The notes: generated from the sequence alone by a model not told the origin. Positions 26,421 through 35,157 are shown, counted from the first letter of the stretch. The stretch is DNA of 64,000 nt from Paraburkholderia fynbosensis (GCF_902859935.1 NZ_CADIKI010000021.1:62001-126000); one strand, 5' to 3'. Program-made: numbers and translations.

Positions 26421-28166
26421 ATGAGTCTCAATGTGATCCAGTTGGTTCAGTCCGTGCTGACGGACGATATCGTGCGGCAACTCGGCGCCCGCCTGGGGTT
26501 GCCGGCGGAAACCGCCCAGAAGGCGTTGACTGCCACCGGCCCCGCGCTCGTCGCAGGCCTGATGCACAAGGGTGCGACGCTCGAAGGTGCGCGCTCGCTG
26601 TTCACGACGATCCTTTCACCGGAGGTGGACGGACACATCGCCGAACAGTTGCCGCATCTGCTCGCCAGCACGAGCGGTTTGAACCAGCTGGAAACCGTCG
26701 GGCGCCAACTGCTCGAACGCGGGCTCAATCGCCCAACCGATCAGATCAGCGACGAGGTCGCCCGGCAAACCGGCGCGCCCGCGCACGCCGCGCATGCCAT
26801 CACGGGCATTGTGGGCGCAACGCTGTTCGGCGTGCTCAAGCGGCATCTGCTCGACGGCCGGGGCAATGTCGGCCAGTTGCCTGCTTTGCTGAGCCAGCAG
26901 CTTCCCATCATTACGCCGTATCTGAACGACCATCTGCTAGGCGCGCTGGGCGTGGGCGGACTGAGCGCGTTCGCCGGCAGCATCCTGTCGCAACTCAAAG
27001 CGGTATCGGCGCATATCGACCAGCCCACACCGGCCGGCAAGCCGGTGCCGGAAATGCTGGCACCGATCCACGTGCCGGCGGACGCGGTGGTGCGCGAAGA
27101 GCGCCGGTCGCACGCATGGCTCTGGTGGCTGCTGGCGGCCGTCGCGGCCGTGCTGGCTTTTCTGTTTTTGCGCGGCAGCCACGGCGGGTTAGGCGGCGAG
27201 GCGATTTCCGCGACTAGCGGCGCGCAAACGGCTGTTGCTGCGCAGCCGGCTTCCGCAGCGCGCGTAGCGTCGGGGACGTCAGCCACCGCCACCGCCACCG
27301 CCGCGAGCAGCGATGCCGCCGCGTCGACAGTCGAAGCCAGCGCCCCCAGCGCGCCAGCCGCCGCGCTCGAGCCGACCAAAGACAGCCAGCTCGCCTTTAC
27401 GGTCAACGCCGCCGGCAAGCCGACGCTCACCGCCACGGTCGGCAACGAAGCGGAAAAAACCCAGTTGATCGACGAACTGACGAAGCGGCTGGGCGTCGCC
27501 AATGTCGTGCAGAACGTCACAGTCGATCCGCAGGTGAAGCCCGCCGACTGGCTCGCGCATCTCGACGGCCTGTTGCCGCTGATGGCGCTGCCGGGCGCTG
27601 AAGTGAAAGTGGATGGCACGCGCGTCGAACTCAGCGGCAGCGCCGCCGACACGAAGCTCGGCTGGCTCGGCAAGCTGAAGTCGCTGTTCGGCGCGTCGTA
27701 TCAGATCGGTACGTTCGATGTCGCGCACGCGGTCGCCGACGCCACCGAAAACTTCCGCAGCGCGGTCAAAGGATTGTTCGCACCCGATAGCACGTGCGTG
27801 GCGGCGGACATCGTCAAGGTGCTGAATCTGCAGGTAATCAATTTCTCGAGCGCGAGCGCCCGTGTGCCGGCTTCGGCGGTGGAAGACCTGAACCAGTCGG
27901 CGCGGGGGTTGAACGCCTGTGCGCACAACGGCAAGACGGTGCGGCTCGAAGTGGCCGGCTATTCGGATAATGTCGGCGGCGCGCAAGCCAACCTGCAACT
28001 GTCGAAGAAGCGCGCCGAGGCAGTTCGCGCGTATCTCGTCAACGCAGGCGTGCCGGCCGACTCGTTGATCGCGCAAGGATACGGCGATGCAAATCCGGTC
28101 ACGAGCAACGACACGGCTGGCGGGCGCTTCACCAACCGTCGCATCGAGTTCGTCGCGCAGCAGTAA
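26421..28166 (+). CDS. DUF937 / BON-like / OmpA-family envelope protein
   Basis: The product is 581 residues. Residues 1-200 resemble DUF937 (VIQLVQSVLTDDIVRQLGAR). A membrane helix follows at about 230-252 (WLWWLLAAVAAVLAFLFLRG), then an Ala/Thr-rich linker. A BON-like segment (about 323-440) resembles the arrangement in mycobacterial OmpATb-type proteins. The C-terminal OmpA/MotB peptidoglycan-binding domain (about 470-581) has the YSDNVGGAQANLQLSKKRAE motif. It is therefore probably anchored in the inner membrane with its C-terminus on peptidoglycan. AAGGAAG precedes the chosen ATG. No specific function can be given. Confidence 0.85.
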   Translation: MSLNVIQLVQSVLTDDIVRQLGARLGLPAETAQKALTATGPALVAGLMHKGATLEGARSLFTTILSPEVDGHIAEQLPHLLASTSGLNQLETVGRQLLERGLNRPTDQISDEVARQTGAPAHAAHAITGIVGATLFGVLKRHLLDGRGNVGQLPALLSQQLPIITPYLNDHLLGALGVGGLSAFAGSILSQLKAVSAHIDQPTPAGKPVPEMLAPIHVPADAVVREERRSHAWLWWLLAAVAAVLAFLFLRGSHGGLGGEAISATSGAQTAVAAQPASAARVASGTSATATATAASSDAAASTVEASAPSAPAAALEPTKDSQLAFTVNAAGKPTLTATVGNEAEKTQLIDELTKRLGVANVVQNVTVDPQVKPADWLAHLDGLLPLMALPGAEVKVDGTRVELSGSAADTKLGWLGKLKSLFGASYQIGTFDVAHAVADATENFRSAVKGLFAPDSTCVAADIVKVLNLQVINFSSASARVPASAVEDLNQSARGLNACAHNGKTVRLEVAGYSDNVGGAQANLQLSKKRAEAVRAYLVNAGVPADSLIAQGYGDANPVTSNDTAGGRFTNRRIEFVAQQ

Positions 28167-28210
28167 TTGGCTGCGTCACGCGCGGGCATCGGATGCCGGC
28201 CGGCATTCTG

Positions 28211-29173
28211 TCATTCGGCGGCCGGAGTTCGCGTCGGCGGCGCGACGCCCGTCATGCCGATGCCCGGACCCAGCATGAAATCGTCGCCGGCCTGGCCGGG
28301 CAACGCCTCGCGCGCGACGTCGAGCCACGCGCGCGCGGCATGCGACAGATAACCGTTGCGGCGCCAGCCGATCGCCATTTCCCACCGAATCTCCGGGTCG
28401 ATCACCGGCAGGCAGGTGAACTGCGCCGGGTCGAGCCGGCGGCAATACGGCGCCGGCAGCAGCGCGATGCCGACGCCGGCCAGCACCAGCGCCGCCATGA
28501 AATCCCAATGCCCGCTTCGCCCGACGATGGTCGGCGCGAACCCCGCCGTGCGGCACGCGTTCAGCACGACATCATTGAGCGCGAGGCTCTCGCCGTAGAA
28601 CACGAACGGTTCGTTGGCGAGTTGCGCAAGCGGCACCTCGTGCAGGTGATCCCAGCGCGAGCCGGTACGCGCGACGAGCCAGAGCAACTGGCGCGTCATC
28701 GGCAGCACCTCGATGTTTTCAGGGTCGACCGGTTGCAGCACGCCACCCAACTCCAGCTCGCCGTTGATCAGCGCCGCTTCGATCGCGCGCGAGCCCTGCT
28801 CGAAAAGCTTCAGCTCGATCTTCGGATAACGCTGGCGGAACGCGGCGATGGCCGGCGTGAACAGCGAGCCGCCCATCGGCGGAATGCCGATAGTGAGCTC
28901 GCCACGGCCGAGCGTGTCGAGATCGTTCAGTTCCGCCTGCAATTGCGCGTGCGCCGCCAGCACGTCCTGACCGCGCTGGTAGACGATACGGCCAGCATCG
29001 GTCAGCACCATCTGACGGCCGTCGCGCAGCAACAGCGGCGAGCCGATCTCGTCTTCCAGTGACTTGACCATCTTGCTGATGGTCGGCTGCGTGACGAACA
29101 TCTGCTCGGCCGCGACGGTGAAACTCTGTTGACGAACCACTTCGACGAAATACCGCAGCGCACGTAGTTCCAC
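28211..29173 (-). CDS. LysR-family regulator, CidR-like
   Basis: The 320-residue protein has the LysR winged helix at the N-terminus (ALRYFVEVVRQQSFTVAAEQ, then VTQPTISKMVKSLE) and a periplasmic-binding-fold effector domain. It is transcribed away from cidA with 113 bases between, and a perfect palindrome with T-N11-A symmetry lies in that gap. This is the arrangement of CidR and the cidAB operon, where the regulator responds to acetate or pyruvate metabolism in Gram-positive species. The effector here is unknown. Confidence 0.9.
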   Translation of the reverse strand: MELRALRYFVEVVRQQSFTVAAEQMFVTQPTISKMVKSLEDEIGSPLLLRDGRQMVLTDAGRIVYQRGQDVLAAHAQLQAELNDLDTLGRGELTIGIPPMGGSLFTPAIAAFRQRYPKIELKLFEQGSRAIEAALINGELELGGVLQPVDPENIEVLPMTRQLLWLVARTGSRWDHLHEVPLAQLANEPFVFYGESLALNDVVLNACRTAGFAPTIVGRSGHWDFMAALVLAGVGIALLPAPYCRRLDPAQFTCLPVIDPEIRWEMAIGWRRNGYLSHAARAWLDVAREALPGQAGDDFMLGPGIGMTGVAPPTRTPAAE

Positions 29174-29189
29174 GATCCCGACCTCTGGA

Positions 29190-29204
29190 ATTCCAAATTG
29201 GAAT
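29190..29204. promoter_or_regulatory. LysR operator palindrome between cidR-like gene and cidA
   Basis: ATTCCAAATTGGAAT is a perfect 15-base palindrome with the LysR half-site spacing T-N11-A (T at 29191, A at 29203). A second symmetric element ATTCGAAT (29206-29213) and the direct repeat GAATGATT follow at once, a likely secondary or activation half-site. A -10-like TATACT lies at 29250-29255 for cidA. Confidence 0.78.
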
Positions 29205-29286
29205 GATTCGAATGATTGTAAGTCATTATATTTATGTTGCGGTGCAACCTATACTGGCTTTCATTCGAAGTCACCCAGGAATTGCC

Positions 29287-29751
29287 ATGACGACGCCCGT
29301 TCCCGCTTATACCACCCGTGCCCACGCCGGCCGCGCCAGCGGTGCGTCGCGCGTCGCGCGGATCGTCGTGCAAAGCGCCGCGCTGGCGGGTATGTGGGTC
29401 GTCGCCGATTTCGCCGTGCGCATGTTCCACCTGCCGGTGCCGGGCGGCGTGGTCGGCTTGGTCGTGTTGCTCGCGCTGCTGTTTTGCGGCGGTATTGCGC
29501 CGCGCTGGATCAAGGCCGGCGCGGACTGGCTGCTGTCCGACATGCTGTTGTTCTTCATTCCGGCCGCAGTTGCCGCCGTGCAGTACGGCGGCCTGTTCCG
29601 CGAGGACGGCTGGCGTCTCGCGCTCGTGGTGGTCGGCGGCACGCTGATGGTGATGATCGCGGTCGCCTTCGCCGTCGAGCAGGCTGCCCGTCTCGAGCGC
29701 CGCCTTGCGCTGCGCCGCGTGATGGTCGCGCGGCACGCGGCGCGCACCTGA
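29287..29751 (+). CDS. cidA: CidA/LrgA-family membrane protein
   Basis: The product is 154 residues with four hydrophobic helices and the family segment FHLPVPGGVVGLVVLLALLF, followed by DWLLSDMLLFFIPAAVA. CidA/LrgA proteins were described as holin-like; more recent work links CidAB/LrgAB to transport of pyruvate or glycolate. The ATG at 29287 has CAGGAA upstream. cidB follows after 36 bases. Confidence 0.9.
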   Translation: MTTPVPAYTTRAHAGRASGASRVARIVVQSAALAGMWVVADFAVRMFHLPVPGGVVGLVVLLALLFCGGIAPRWIKAGADWLLSDMLLFFIPAAVAAVQYGGLFREDGWRLALVVVGGTLMVMIAVAFAVEQAARLERRLALRRVMVARHAART

Positions 29752-29787
29752 GTTTTCCTGACCTGCCATTTCCGTCCAGGGCCCTCG

Positions 29788-30510
29788 ATGAGCACGCTCT
29801 ATTCGTCCCTGTTCGCCGACGATGCCTCGCGTCTGATCGCTGCCGGCTGTTTCGTGCTGACGGTGGCGCTGTATTTCGCGTCGAAGGCGCTGTACGCGCG
29901 CTTTGGATCGCCGTGGCTGACGCCGCTGCTGGCGGTGCCGGCCGTGCTCGCGGCGATTGTCGTGCTCGCGCACATTCCGTATCCCGTCTACTTCCAGGAC
30001 ACGCGCTGGCTGATGTGGCTGCTCGGGCCCGCGACCGTCGCGTTCGCGGTGCCTATCTACGAATACCGTGAACTGCTGAAGCGGCACTGGATTTCGCTCA
30101 CGGTCGGCGTGACGGTGGGCATCGTCGTGGCCGTTGGCGGCTCGTTGATGCTTGCTAAGCTGCTGCATCTGTCGCCGGAGTTGCAACGCAGCCTGATGAC
30201 CCGCTCGGTGTCGACACCGTTCGCGCTCGCCGTCTCCGACCGGATCCACGCACCGCGGGATCTCACCGCGCTCTTCGTGATCGCCACGGGTGTCTGCGGG
30301 ATGCTCTTCGGCGAACTCGTGCTGGGTCTCGTGCCGCTGCGCACGCGGCTCGCGCGCGGCGCGCTGTTCGGTGCGGCGGCGCATGGCGTGGGGACAGCGA
30401 AAGCGCGCGAGCTCGGTAGCGAAGAAGGCGTGGTCGCGAGTCTGACCATGATGATCGCCGGCGTGGTGATGGTGCTGCTCGCGCCGATGCTGGGGCTGCT
30501 GCCAGTTTAA
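29788..30510 (+). CDS. cidB: CidB/LrgB-family membrane protein
   Basis: The 240-residue polytopic protein has the LrgB hallmark MTRSVSTPFALAVSDRI and the glycine-rich C-terminal part with AAAHGVGTAKARELGSEEG. It is the partner of CidA and is related to the plant plastid glycolate/glycerate transporter. A hairpin (GGGCTGCTGCC 30493-30503 / GGCAGCGGCCC 30511-30521, one G-U pair) straddles its stop codon and may end the cidAB message. Confidence 0.92.
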   Translation: MSTLYSSLFADDASRLIAAGCFVLTVALYFASKALYARFGSPWLTPLLAVPAVLAAIVVLAHIPYPVYFQDTRWLMWLLGPATVAFAVPIYEYRELLKRHWISLTVGVTVGIVVAVGGSLMLAKLLHLSPELQRSLMTRSVSTPFALAVSDRIHAPRDLTALFVIATGVCGMLFGELVLGLVPLRTRLARGALFGAAAHGVGTAKARELGSEEGVVASLTMMIAGVVMVLLAPMLGLLPV

Positions 30511-30625
30511 GGCAGCGGCCCGCCGATCAGGTCGTCGAGACGCCGCCTTTTTCAAGATGGATGCCGCGAGAAGCGGGCTAACATCGACGGCTTTCCAACG
30601 TCGAGCCCCACGCCCGCTTCAACTC

Positions 30626-31390
30626 ATGACGCCCGTCTCGATCCTCATTCCCTGCTACAACGGCGCGGCCACCCTCGCTCGCGCGTTGCAAAGCTGTCTG
30701 ATCCAACCTGAAGCCGCGCAAATCGTCGTGGTGGACGACGGTTCGACCGATGCGTCCGCGCAGATCGTCGCCCATTACGGCCGCCTCGATCCGCGTGTGG
30801 GTCTGCTGCGCATGCCGTACAACGGCGGCGCGGCGCGGGCGCGTAACTGGGCCGCGCTGCACGCCTCGCACGATCTGCTCGCCTTCCTCGACGCCGACGA
30901 CGAATACCTGCCCGGCGCACTTCACGCCGCAAGCGCGTTTCTCACGCAGAATCCGGCGGAAGTCTCGGTGCGGCTCGACGTCGAGTACACGGATTTTCCC
31001 GTCGAACTCACCGCGCATCCCGACTTCGCGTTACACGCGCAGACGCTCAGCAATACGGTGCCGAGCAGCCTGATCATCCGCCGTGCAGTGTACGCAGCGC
31101 TCGGCGGCTTTCCGATGGACGATGCGTTTCGACGCCTGGGCGGCGAAGACGGCGCGTTTTCGTGGGCGCTGCGCGAGATTTTCGGCAACCCGCGTCTCGA
31201 TGACGTGAAGCGCGTGCGCATGCATTACCACGCAGGCATTCACGCCGAACGCTACTTCCGCGTTGCGCTCGGGCTTCAGATTCCGGCCGCGGCCGATATT
31301 GCCGATGCGTTCCGCTTCTCCCGGCAGTTCCTCGACACCGCTCGCGCGGGCGTCGGGCGATTGCGCGCGGCGCGGGTGATCGAAGGCTGA
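30626..31390 (+). CDS. Family 2 glycosyltransferase
   Basis: The product is 254 residues from ATG 30626 (MTPVSILIPCYNG). GT-A fold signatures are present: VVVDDGSTD at about 34-42 and the metal-binding FLDADDEY at about 87-94. No membrane segment is seen. It probably adds a sugar to a cell-surface glycan or protein; donor and acceptor are unknown. It stands alone between cidB and the SAH riboswitch. An upstream in-frame start at 30557 is possible, but conservation begins at 30626. Confidence 0.85.
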   Translation: MTPVSILIPCYNGAATLARALQSCLIQPEAAQIVVVDDGSTDASAQIVAHYGRLDPRVGLLRMPYNGGAARARNWAALHASHDLLAFLDADDEYLPGALHAASAFLTQNPAEVSVRLDVEYTDFPVELTAHPDFALHAQTLSNTVPSSLIIRRAVYAALGGFPMDDAFRRLGGEDGAFSWALREIFGNPRLDDVKRVRMHYHAGIHAERYFRVALGLQIPAAADIADAFRFSRQFLDTARAGVGRLRAARVIEG

Positions 31391-31428
31391 CGCCTGCCGC
31401 GCCCGCGCGCCCCGAAGCCATCTCGATT

Positions 31429-31437
31429 TGCTACAAT
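31429..31437 (+). promoter_or_regulatory. Extended -10 promoter for the ahcY leader
   Basis: TG-C-TACAAT at 31429-31437 matches an extended -10 element (TGN plus -10 hexamer). Transcription would begin around 31444, just upstream of the SAH aptamer. No good -35 is seen, as expected for extended -10 promoters. Confidence 0.65.
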
Positions 31438-31450
31438 CGCCGTTCGTCTT

Positions 31451-31577
31451 CGAGGAGCGTTGCGACGGGTACCGCGAATCAGCATATTCGCCGGCCGCCC
31501 GCCAGGCTCGAAGGCTTCAATCGGTGGGTCGGACGCGCATGACGCTGTCCTATCCACCGCATCGAACCGCGCTCACG
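31451..31577 (+). ncRNA. S-adenosylhomocysteine (SAH) riboswitch
   Basis: The conserved core is present: CGAGGAGCGTTGCGAC at 31451-31466, CCAGGCTCG at 31502-31510 and a closing CGCTCACG at 31570-31577. GAGCG (31455-31459) pairs with CGCTC (31570-31574) as P1, and CGAG (31451-31454) can pair with CTCG (31507-31510) as the pseudoknot typical of this class. SAH riboswitches turn on SAH-recycling genes when SAH builds up, and ahcY is their classic target in beta-proteobacteria. A small inverted repeat TTTCTA (31583-31588) / TAGAAA (31599-31604) then reaches the ribosome binding site and may be part of the expression platform. Confidence 0.9.
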
Positions 31578-31614
31578 TCAAATTTCTAGTCAATTTCTTA
31601 GAAAGGAGGGCGTG

Positions 31615-33036
31615 ATGAACGCCGCAGTTATCGATTCGCAAGCTTCCCAGGATTTCATCGTTGCCGACATGTCGCTTGCCGACTGGGGGCGCAAGGAACT
31701 CACCATTGCCGAGACGGAAATGCCCGGTCTCATGCAAACGCGTGAAGAGTACAAAGCGCAGCAGCCGCTGAAGGGCGCGCGCGTCGCAGGTTCGCTGCAC
31801 ATGACGATTCAGACCGGCGTGCTGATCGAGACGCTCACCGCGCTCGGCGCCGACGTTCGCTGGGCTTCGTGCAACATCTTCTCGACCCAGGACCATGCCG
31901 CTGCGGCCATCGCGCAAGCCGGCACGCCGGTGTTCGCGTTCAAGGGCGAATCGCTCGACGAATACTGGGAGTTCTCGCACCGCATCTTCGAATGGCCGAA
32001 TGGCGAATTCGCCAACATGATCCTCGACGACGGCGGCGACGCCACGTTGCTGCTGATCCTCGGCTCGAAGGCGGAGAAAGACCGTTCGGTCATCTCGAAG
32101 CCGACCAACGAAGAAGAAGTCGCGCTGTACAAGTCGATCGCGAAGCACCTCGACGCGGACCCGACGTGGTACTCGACGCGTCTGTCGCACATCCAGGGCG
32201 TGACGGAAGAAACCACGACCGGCGTGCACCGTCTGTATCAGATGGAAAAGGAAGGCCGCCTGCCGTTCCCGGCGATCAACGTCAACGACTCGGTCACGAA
32301 GTCGAAGTTCGACAACCTGTATGGCTGCCGTGAGTCGCTGGTCGACGGCATCAAGCGCGCGACCGACGTGATGATCGCGGGCAAGATCGCGGTGGTCGCC
32401 GGTTACGGCGACGTGGGCAAGGGCTGCGCGCAATCGCTGCGCGGTCTGGGCGCCACCGTGTGGGTGACCGAAATCGATCCGATCTGCGCGCTGCAGGCGG
32501 CGATGGAAGGCTATCGCGTCGTGACAATGGAATACGCCGCCGACAAGGCCGACATCTTCGTGACGGCCACCGGCAACTACCACGTGATCGGCCACGACCA
32601 CATGAAGGCGATGCGCCATAACGCGATTGTCTGCAACATCGGTCACTTCGATTCGGAAATCGATGTCGCGTCGACCCGTCAGTACCAGTGGGACAACATC
32701 AAGCCGCAAGTCGACCACATCATTTTCCCGGACGGCAAGCGCGTGATCCTGCTGGCCGAAGGCCGCCTCGTGAATCTGGGTTGTGCGACGGGCCACCCGT
32801 CGTTCGTGATGTCGAACTCGTTCACGAACCAGACGCTCGCGCAGATCGAGCTGTTCACGCAGGGCGAGAAGTACGAGAACAAGGTGTACGTGCTGCCGAA
32901 GCATCTGGACGAGAAGGTCGCCCGTTTGCATCTGGCGCGCATCGGCGCGACCCTGACCGTGCTGTCCGACGATCAGGCCGGCTACATCGGCGTCGACAAG
33001 AACGGTCCGTTCAAGCCGAACCACTACCGTTACTAA
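31615..33036 (+). CDS. ahcY: Adenosylhomocysteinase (SAH hydrolase)
   Basis: The enzyme is 473 residues and splits SAH into adenosine and homocysteine, removing the product inhibitor of methyltransferases. The NAD-binding segment VAGYGDVGKGCAQSLRGLGA and the C-terminal DKNGPFKPNHYRY are typical. ATG 31615 is chosen, with AAGGAGGG at 31603-31610; a GTG one codon earlier is less likely. It is directly downstream of an SAH riboswitch and followed by yvlD-like and metF genes, forming a methyl-cycle operon. Confidence 0.99.
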   Translation: MNAAVIDSQASQDFIVADMSLADWGRKELTIAETEMPGLMQTREEYKAQQPLKGARVAGSLHMTIQTGVLIETLTALGADVRWASCNIFSTQDHAAAAIAQAGTPVFAFKGESLDEYWEFSHRIFEWPNGEFANMILDDGGDATLLLILGSKAEKDRSVISKPTNEEEVALYKSIAKHLDADPTWYSTRLSHIQGVTEETTTGVHRLYQMEKEGRLPFPAINVNDSVTKSKFDNLYGCRESLVDGIKRATDVMIAGKIAVVAGYGDVGKGCAQSLRGLGATVWVTEIDPICALQAAMEGYRVVTMEYAADKADIFVTATGNYHVIGHDHMKAMRHNAIVCNIGHFDSEIDVASTRQYQWDNIKPQVDHIIFPDGKRVILLAEGRLVNLGCATGHPSFVMSNSFTNQTLAQIELFTQGEKYENKVYVLPKHLDEKVARLHLARIGATLTVLSDDQAGYIGVDKNGPFKPNHYRY

Positions 33037-33163
33037 GCACGCGGGCGGTTTTCGCATGACGGCTTGAAGACAGGGCGGCGCGTAATGCGCCGCTTTGTTC
33101 GCCATGCCGTCATTTTCCCGTGCTTTTTTTGTCAATGGACATCCTGCCGACAAGGAGCTCTAC

Positions 33164-33517
33164 ATGACCGTGCTGTTGACCTGGCTGATCAACGCGCTTG
33201 CGCTGCTGATCATCACCTATCTCGTTCCGTCGATCCATATCCGCAGCTTCGGCACCGCCTTGCTGGTCGCGGTGGTGCTCGGGTTGATCAACACGATCCT
33301 GCGCCCGGTGCTGATCCTGCTGACGCTGCCCGTCACGATTCTCACGCTCGGACTCTTCATTCTGGTGGTCAATGCGCTGTGCTTCTGGCTGTGCGCGTCG
33401 CTGCTGAAGGGCTTCGAAGTGTCGGGATTCTGGTCGGCGTTCTTCGGCTCGATTCTGTACAGCATCGTTTCGTGGCTGCTGTCCGCGCTCATTTTCGGCA
33501 ACCGCAGTTTAGGTTGA
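33164..33517 (+). CDS. YvlD-like small membrane protein (phage-holin-4-2 family by name)
   Basis: The product is 117 residues with four hydrophobic helices (VLLTWLINALALLIITYLV at the start, ILLTLPVTILTLGLFILVVN in the middle). AAGGAG precedes the ATG. The family name mentions phage holin, but members are ordinary chromosomal proteins of unknown function. It sits between ahcY and metF, 127 bases after ahcY and 11 before metF, so it probably shares their transcript. A link to methyl metabolism is suggested only by position. Confidence 0.85.
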   Translation: MTVLLTWLINALALLIITYLVPSIHIRSFGTALLVAVVLGLINTILRPVLILLTLPVTILTLGLFILVVNALCFWLCASLLKGFEVSGFWSAFFGSILYSIVSWLLSALIFGNRSLG

Positions 33518-33528
33518 CTTACTGAATC

Positions 33529-34359
33529 ATGAACCCGATCGAACTTTCATTCGAATTCTTCCCGCCGAAAACGCAGGAAGGCGTCGACAAGCTGCGCGCC
33601 ACGCGCGCACAACTCGCGTCGCTCAAGCCCAAGTTCGTGTCCGTCACGTTCGGCGCCGGCGGCTCGACGCAACAGGGCACGCTCGATACCGTCGTCGACA
33701 TGGCGAAGGAAGGGCTCGAGGCGGCGCCGCACCTGTCGTGCATCGGCTCGTCGAAAGAGAGCCTGCGCGCGATCCTCAACGAGTACCGCAAGCATGGCAT
33801 TCGCCACATCGTCGCGCTGCGCGGCGATCTGCCGTCCGGCATGGGCGAAGTCGGCGAACTGCGTTACGCGTCGGAACTGGTGAGCTTCATCCGCGCTGAG
33901 TTCGGCGACTGGTTCTGGATCGAAGTGGCCGGCTATCCGGAATACCATCCGCAGTCGCGCTCGCCGCGTCACGATCTGGAAAACTTCGCGAACAAGGTGA
34001 GGGCGGGCGCCAATTCGGCGATCACGCAGTACTTCTTCAACGCCGACGCGTATTTCCGTTTCGTCGACGACGCGCGCAAGCTCGGCGTCGATGTGCCGAT
34101 CGTGCCGGGCATCATGCCGATCACGAACTTCTCGCAGCTGATGCGCTTCTCCGAAATGTGCGGCGCCGAAGTGCCGCGCTGGGTCGCGCGCCGGCTGGAG
34201 AGCTTCGGCGACGACCGCGAGTCGATTCGCGCGTTCGGGCTCGATGTGGTGACGGACCTCTGCCAGCGGCTGATCGACGCGAAGGTGCCGGGGCTGCATT
34301 TCTATACGCTGAACGGTGCCGCGGCGACCAAGGCGATCTGCGAACGGCTCGGCGCGTGA
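33529..34359 (+). CDS. metF: 5,10-methylenetetrahydrofolate reductase
   Basis: MetF is 276 residues and reduces methylene-THF to methyl-THF with NADH and FAD, supplying the methyl group for methionine synthesis. The N-terminal catalytic Glu is in LSFEFFPPKT, followed by VSVTFGAGGST and the folate/FAD barrel segments HIVALRGDLP and GANSAITQYFFN. It follows the small membrane protein by 11 bases. Being downstream of the SAH riboswitch, it is likely induced together with ahcY. Confidence 0.98.
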   Translation: MNPIELSFEFFPPKTQEGVDKLRATRAQLASLKPKFVSVTFGAGGSTQQGTLDTVVDMAKEGLEAAPHLSCIGSSKESLRAILNEYRKHGIRHIVALRGDLPSGMGEVGELRYASELVSFIRAEFGDWFWIEVAGYPEYHPQSRSPRHDLENFANKVRAGANSAITQYFFNADAYFRFVDDARKLGVDVPIVPGIMPITNFSQLMRFSEMCGAEVPRWVARRLESFGDDRESIRAFGLDVVTDLCQRLIDAKVPGLHFYTLNGAAATKAICERLGA

Positions 34360-34387
34360 TCAAGCCATCAAGCAGCAGGCCATGAAA

Positions 34388-34418
34388 AGTCCGCGCGGCT
34401 GCAACGGCCGCGCGGACT
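34388..34418. terminator. Hairpin terminator between convergent metF and methyltransferase genes
   Basis: AGTCCGCGCGGC (34388-34399), 7-base loop, GCCGCGCGGACT (34407-34418): a perfect 12-bp stem. On the minus strand it is followed by TTTT, so it is a proper intrinsic terminator for the methyltransferase gene, whose stop codon overlaps the stem. On the plus strand there is no T run. Confidence 0.8.
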
Positions 34419-35088
34419 AATCCGATACCTTCCGCACGTAGAGCTGATACAACGGCGCGGACAGCACTTCCAGCTTGCGGAAGTTCAGATTGACGAACGT
34501 GTCGATTGCGGGCTTCGGGCAACGCAGCGGGTCTTTCCCTGACGGCAACGGCTCCGACCACAGGTAGTCGTCGAACACGATGATGCCGCCCACCTTCAAG
34601 AGCTTGAAGCCGAGGACGGCATCGGTCAGCACGTCGGCCGCCTGGTGCGAGCCGTCGACGTACACGAAGTCGAAGTAACCCTTCCTGCCCGCGGCGATCA
34701 AACGCGCGAGGCATTCGTCCGAGTACCCCTTGTGTACCGTGAGCTGCGCGCGGCTCGGATATTTGCCGGCCGCGAGCGTCACATTGTGATGAAAGCGCGC
34801 CTCGACCGCGCTCATGTCGGCCGGCGCGACGCCGCCGGACTGGTGCTCGATGCCGCCTTCCCAGCTGTCGATGCAATGCAGCTCGATGGGCTGGCGCGGC
34901 GCTAGGGTGTCGATCAGATAGCAGGCGCTCGCGCCTTCGTACGAACCGATTTCGAGAATCCTCGCGGGCGCATGGTGCGTCATCAATTGGTCCCACACGC
35001 CTTTGGCGAGGGTGTCGAACCAGTTGTTGGTGAATTGGTACGAGGTCATGATGCCAATTAAAGGATCGCCTAAATCAACCATTATCAC
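34417..35088 (-). CDS. Class I SAM-dependent methyltransferase
   Basis: The product is up to 223 residues. Motif I is ARILEIGSYEGASACYLI, and a later DFVYVDGSHQAADVLTDAVL segment is typical of the Methyltransf_24 family. The substrate is unknown. The start is uncertain: GTG at 35088, ATG at 35082 or ATG at 35049 (MTSYQFTNNW), none with a good ribosome binding site. The gene is convergent with metF and divergent from dppA1, so it is its own unit. Its stop codon touches the terminator stem. Confidence 0.82.
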   Translation of the reverse strand: MIMVDLGDPLIGIMTSYQFTNNWFDTLAKGVWDQLMTHHAPARILEIGSYEGASACYLIDTLAPRQPIELHCIDSWEGGIEHQSGGVAPADMSAVEARFHHNVTLAAGKYPSRAQLTVHKGYSDECLARLIAAGRKGYFDFVYVDGSHQAADVLTDAVLGFKLLKVGGIIVFDDYLWSEPLPSGKDPLRCPKPAIDTFVNLNFRKLEVLSAPLYQLYVRKVSD

Positions 35089-35157
35089 GCGCTGGTTATT
35101 TCAAAAAAGATCGCGGCGCGCATACGGCTGCGCCGCGCGCGACGTGGTAAGTCCCGG

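Noticed and set aside
28193..28206. 14-base palindrome ATGCCGGCCGGCAT between the OmpA-family and LysR genes
   Set aside because: It has no loop or T run and could arise by chance in GC-rich DNA; no function claimed.
33164..33517. Phage holin / prophage remnant
   Set aside because: The family name includes holin, but the gene sits in an ahcY-metF operon, has chromosomal composition, and no other phage gene is near. The same applies to cidA/cidB at 29287-30510.
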